This document shows positions 59,531 to 64,000 of a DNA stretch of 64,000 nt, one piece after another; position 1 is the stretch's first letter; each line of letters opens with the position of its first letter. Under the pieces are notes generated by a model that was given only the letters and a program-made list of their open reading frames with translations, did no database searches and was not told the origin of the DNA. The DNA comes from Burkholderiales bacterium (lineage in GTDB: Bacteria > Pseudomonadota > Gammaproteobacteria > Burkholderiales > SG8-39), in NCBI GenBank assembly GCA_026416295.1, contig JAOAFL010000058.1:1-64000 (forward strand), in the 5' to 3' direction. The position numbers and the translations under genes are program-made.

Positions 59531-59558
59531 AAAAAAACGGAGGGCCGCAGCCCTCCGT
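59531..59558 (-). terminator. Rho-independent terminator between pstS and pstC
   Basis: Minus strand ACGGAGGGC-TGCG-GCCCTCCGT followed by a T-tract. Confidence 0.85.
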
Positions 59559-59578
59559 GTCGCGGGGCAGGGATCCCG

Positions 59579-60574
<996 letters not shown>

Positions 60575-60621
60575 CGCTTTGTTTCTCCTGTCAATTGAGA
60601 ACGCCAGTCTAGGCGTCGAAG

Positions 60622-60639
60622 GTTACAGGTTTGTGACAG
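60622..60639 (-). promoter_or_regulatory. Pho box for pstS
   Basis: GTTACAG-GTTT-GTGACAG on plus strand, 11-bp period, minus orientation. Confidence 0.8.
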
Positions 60640-60804
60640 CGCGCCCGTGGCCGCGCGCGCGCCGCGCCGTGCGCGCGCCGAAACCCGCGGTGCGGTGCGC
60701 GCCTCGCCGAGAAGATAGGCGGCGCTGCGCGCGAGAAAGGCGCGCACGATCGCGTCCGCGCAAACGGGCTCGGGCTGCATCGCGCGCGGTACGATACGGT
60801 CGCT

Positions 60805-60822
60805 CGGCGACAGCCCGATGAC
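60805..60822 (-). promoter_or_regulatory. Second upstream Pho box
   Basis: GCGACAG-CCCG-ATGACAG on plus strand, 11-bp period, minus orientation; about 25 bp upstream of a 69-aa ORF. Confidence 0.55.
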
Positions 60823-60869
60823 AGCGCGCGCTGCGCCTCGGTGCGCAGCGTGTTGGCATACTGTGCGTC

Positions 60870-61367
60870 ATGCGCGTCTTCAACGTCCTTTTTCTCTGCA
60901 CCGGAAACTCGGCGCGCTCGATCCTCGCCGAGGCGTATCTCAACGCCCGCGGCGGCGGCCGCTTTCGCGCGTTCAGCGCCGGCAGCCGCCCCGCCGGGCG
61001 CGTGAACCCGTTCGCGCTCGAGCTGCTCGCCGCGCGCGGCATCGCGACGGATGCGCTGCGCTCGAAGTCGTGGGACGAATTCGCGCAGCCGTCGGCGCCG
61101 CGCATGGATCTCGTGATCACCGTGTGCGATTCGGCAGCGGGCGAGCACTGTCCGTTCTGGCCGGGCCAGCCGATCACCGCGCACTGGGGCGTACCGGATC
61201 CGGCCGCGGCCGCAGGCGACGACGAGGCGCGGCGCCGCGCGTTCGCGATCGCGTTCGAGCGACTGCGCGCGCGCATCGATCGGCTGCTCGAACTGCCGAT
61301 CGAGTCGCTCGATCCGCGCGCGCTGCGCGAGCGGCTCGCCGAGATCGGCCGCACCACCGACCGATGA
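60870..61367 (+). CDS. arsC: ArsC-like (low-MW phosphatase fold) arsenate reductase
   Basis: VLFLCTGNSARSILAEAYLN...DLVITVCDSAAGEHCPFWPG. Confidence 0.88.
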   Translation: MRVFNVLFLCTGNSARSILAEAYLNARGGGRFRAFSAGSRPAGRVNPFALELLAARGIATDALRSKSWDEFAQPSAPRMDLVITVCDSAAGEHCPFWPGQPITAHWGVPDPAAAAGDDEARRRAFAIAFERLRARIDRLLELPIESLDPRALRERLAEIGRTTDR

Positions 61368-62101
61368 TCCTTCGGCGCGCCGCCGCCGAAGCGCTCGGCA
61401 CGGCGCTCCTTGCCGCCGCCGTGGTCGGCTCGGGCATCATGGCCGAGCGGCTCGCGCGAGGCGAGGAGGCGCTCGCGCTGCTCGCGAACGCGATCGCGAC
61501 CGGCTGCGCGCTCTTCGTCCTCATCGAAGCGTTGAAGGGCGCAAGCGGCGCGCACTTCAATCCGGTGGTCACCGCCGCGCTCGCGCTCGCGCGTCGGCAC
61601 CCGGTGCGCGAGATCGCGCCGTACGTCGTCGCGCAGCTTCTCGGCGCGCTCGCGGGCGTGCTCGCGGCGCACGCGATGTTCGATCTGCCGCTCGTTCAGC
61701 TGTCGGGGAAAGCGCGCACGGGTGCCGGGCAGTGGCTCGCCGAGGCGATCGCCACCTTCGGTCTCGTCTTCGTCGTCCTGCGCGGCGTGCGCACCGCGAG
61801 CGCCGCGTTGCCCGCCGCGGTCGCCGCCTACATCACCGCCGCCTACTGGTTCACCGCGTCGACTTCGTTCGCGAACCCGGCGCTCACCGTCGGCCGCGCG
61901 CTCTCGGGCACGTTCTCCGGGATCGCGCCGGAGCACGCCCCGGCGTTCGTCCTCGCGCAGTTCGGCGGCGCCGCGGCCGCCTGGGCGTTCGAGCGCTGGC
62001 TCTCTGCGCCGCGTGCCGACGCCCCGGCGCCGGCGCCCCGGCCCCTCAGAACGGATACGCGGTCGCGCGGTCCTGGATCGTCACCCACTGCCACTGGGTG
62101 A
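61364..62101 (+). CDS. MIP-family aquaporin/aquaglyceroporin-like channel
   Basis: GAHFNPVVTAALAL and TSFANPALTVGRAL; overlaps arsC stop. Confidence 0.85.
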   Translation: MILRRAAAEALGTALLAAAVVGSGIMAERLARGEEALALLANAIATGCALFVLIEALKGASGAHFNPVVTAALALARRHPVREIAPYVVAQLLGALAGVLAAHAMFDLPLVQLSGKARTGAGQWLAEAIATFGLVFVVLRGVRTASAALPAAVAAYITAAYWFTASTSFANPALTVGRALSGTFSGIAPEHAPAFVLAQFGGAAAAWAFERWLSAPRADAPAPAPRPLRTDTRSRGPGSSPTATG

Positions 62102-63527
62102 ACTCCTCCCAGTTGGCGACGCCCCCGTGCCGGCCGCCGTTGCCGGAGGCGCCGGTGCCGCCGAAGGGCACCCAGGGTTCGTCGGCGACCGTCTGGTCGT
62201 TGATGTGGATGATCCCGGTCTTAAGCCTCGCGGTAAACGCGAGCGCCCGCTCGAGCGACTGCGTGATCACGCCGGCCGACAGTCCGTATTCGGTGGCGTT
62301 CGCGAGCGCGATCGCCTCCTCGTCCGACTCGAACGGCATCACCGCGACCACCGGTCCGAACACCTCCTCGTGCACGACCCGCATGCTGGCGTTGACGCCC
62401 TCGAGCACGGTGGGCCGGTAGCACAGACCTTCGTAGGTGCCGCCGGCGCGCAGCACCGCGCCCTTCGCGATCGCGTCCTTGACGATGCCGTCCACGCGCT
62501 CCAGTTGCCGCGCGTTGATGAGCGGGCCGAGGGCGACGGTGCCCGAGAGCGGATCGCCGACCGGCAGCCGCTTCGCTTTCTCGACCAGCCGCTCGGTGAG
62601 ATCGCGCGCGATCGAGCGGTGCGCAAGGACCGTGCCGGTCGCCATGCAGATCTGCCCCTGGTGCAGATACGCGCCCCAGGCGACGCAGGAGGCAGCGACA
62701 TCCAGATCGGCGTCGTCCAGCACGATGGTCGAGTTCTTGCCGCCGAGCTCCAGCGTCACCTTCTTCAGGTGCCGGCTCGCGAGCTCCCCCACCTTGCGAC
62801 CCGTGGCCGAAGAGCCGGTGAACGAGATCATCGCGACGTCGGGATCGGCGATCAGCGCCTCGCCGGTCGCCGCGCCCCCGGGCAGCACGTGCAGCAGCCC
62901 CGGCGGCAGTCCCGCCGCCTCGAACAGCCGCGCGAGGATGAAGCCGCCGGTGATCGGCGTCTGCGGATCGGGTTTGAGGATCACCGCGTTACCGAGCGCG
63001 AGCGCCGGGGCGACCGCGCGCGTCGAAAGGATGAGCGGAAAGTTGAACGGCGAGATCACGCCCACCACGCCGTGCGGCACGCGCCGCGCAAAGCTCATGC
63101 GCTTCGGGCCCGAAGGCAGCATCACGCCGGGCGGTTGCGTCGCGATCGCCGCCGCCTCGATGAGGATCTCGGTCGCGAACTGGATCTCCTTGTCGGCCTT
63201 CGGCGCGATGCCGCCGGTCTCGCGCATGATCCACGGGCGCAGCTGCTCGGCGTGCGCTTCCAGAAGCTGCGCCGCGCGCCGGAGCACCGCCGCGCGCCGA
63301 TCGGCCGGGGTCGCGGCCCATTCGGGCTGCGCGGCGCGCGCCGCCTTCGCCGCCTCGCGCACGTCCTCGGCGTCGGCGATGCCGACCTCGGTGAGGACTT
63401 TCCCGGTCGCCGGCTCGATCACCTCGCGCGTGCCGCCCTTCGGCATCAGCCAGCGGCCGCTGTAGACCTTGCCCTTCCAGGCGTTCTCGGCGGCGAGGGT
63501 GACCGCCGTCGTCTGCTGCGTGGACAT
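62046..63527 (-). CDS. NAD(P)-dependent aldehyde dehydrogenase, benzaldehyde-dehydrogenase-like
   Basis: VISPFNFPLILSTRAVAPALALGNAVILKPDPQTP, VTLELGGKNSTIVLDDADLD, GQICMATG. Confidence 0.9.
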   Translation of the reverse strand: MSTQQTTAVTLAAENAWKGKVYSGRWLMPKGGTREVIEPATGKVLTEVGIADAEDVREAAKAARAAQPEWAATPADRRAAVLRRAAQLLEAHAEQLRPWIMRETGGIAPKADKEIQFATEILIEAAAIATQPPGVMLPSGPKRMSFARRVPHGVVGVISPFNFPLILSTRAVAPALALGNAVILKPDPQTPITGGFILARLFEAAGLPPGLLHVLPGGAATGEALIADPDVAMISFTGSSATGRKVGELASRHLKKVTLELGGKNSTIVLDDADLDVAASCVAWGAYLHQGQICMATGTVLAHRSIARDLTERLVEKAKRLPVGDPLSGTVALGPLINARQLERVDGIVKDAIAKGAVLRAGGTYEGLCYRPTVLEGVNASMRVVHEEVFGPVVAVMPFESDEEAIALANATEYGLSAGVITQSLERALAFTARLKTGIIHINDQTVADEPWVPFGGTGASGNGGRHGGVANWEEFTQWQWVTIQDRATAYPF

Positions 63528-63998
63528 GAACAATCCTCCTTTCCAGGTGAGGGCGCCGGGGCGAGCCTCGGCGCCGAGATAGGCGGCGCGCAACCGCTCG
63601 GAGCGAAGGAGCTTTGCCGCCGGCCCCTGCATCACCACCGAGCCGCGCTCGATCACGTAGGCGCTGTCGGCGATCGCGAGCGCCTTGGCGACGTTCTGCT
63701 CGACGAGGAGAACCGTCACCCCTTCGTCGCGGATGCGGCGCACGATCGCGAGCAGTTCGTCGACCATCTTCGGCGCAAGGCCGAGCGAAGGCTCGTCCAG
63801 CATCAGAAGCCGCGGCTGCCCCATCAGCGCGCGGCCGACCGCGAGCATCTGCTGCTCGCCGCCGGACATCGTGCCGGCCAGTTGCCCGCGCCGCTCGGCA
63901 AGCCGCGGAAAGAGCGCGAATACGCGCGCAAGCCTTGCCGCGCGCTCTGCGCGCGGCACCAGATACCCGCCGAGCTCGAGGTTCTCCTCGACCGTCAT
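63528..63998 (-). CDS. livF: LivF-type branched-chain amino acid ABC ATPase, partial and in-frame with the downstream ALDH
   Basis: TMSGGEQQMLAVGRALMGQPRLLMLDEPSLGLAPKMVDELLAIV; no stop before the ALDH Met; truncated by the window edge. Confidence 0.88.
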
Positions 63999-64000
63999 CT

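Overview
High-GC window from what looks like a sulfur-oxidising chemolithoautotrophic proteobacterium (taxon inferred from gene content only). It holds two near-continuous islands. (A) About 0-33 kb is a sulfur-lithoautotrophy island. It contains an sHdr operon (hdrB2 partial, hdrC2, hyp, hdrA, hdrB1, hdrC1, dsrE) preceded on the same strand by lipoate-assembly-type genes (amidotransferase, LipS2-, LipT- and LipS1-like), tusA and a CsoR/DUF156 regulator, with a divergent dsrE2. Next come cbbR, cbbLSXY, an FBPase-like gene and prk, then a DmsC/SoeC-like orphan, aprMBA with small accessory genes, a rhodanese, sat, a YeeE/YedE transporter, and soxYZ, a fused soxXA, soxB, a thioredoxin and a DsrE-like lipoprotein. 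(B) About 34-62 kb is a phosphorus-acquisition island. It contains phnCDE plus an HD protein, the C-P lyase genes phnGHIJKLM and phnN, a phosphite module (ptxA/ptxB/ptxC plus an inverted ptxD), ppk/ppx, copper chaperones, phoRB, phoU, pstBACS and arsC plus an aquaporin. The most interesting observations are: (i) an FBPase ORF whose signature metal/substrate motifs are replaced; (ii) apparent remnants of cbbA and soeB; (iii) a set of period-11 Pho-box-like repeats, correctly oriented before almost every phosphorus unit, including a divergent pair between ptxA and an inverted ptxD; (iv) palindromes between the CsoR-like regulator and dsrE2; (v) an in-frame LivF-aldehyde dehydrogenase ORF; and (vi) a SoxX-SoxA fusion. 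No CRISPR array, rRNA or tRNA was recognised. Assignments come from reading the sequences and recalling family motifs; no searches were run.
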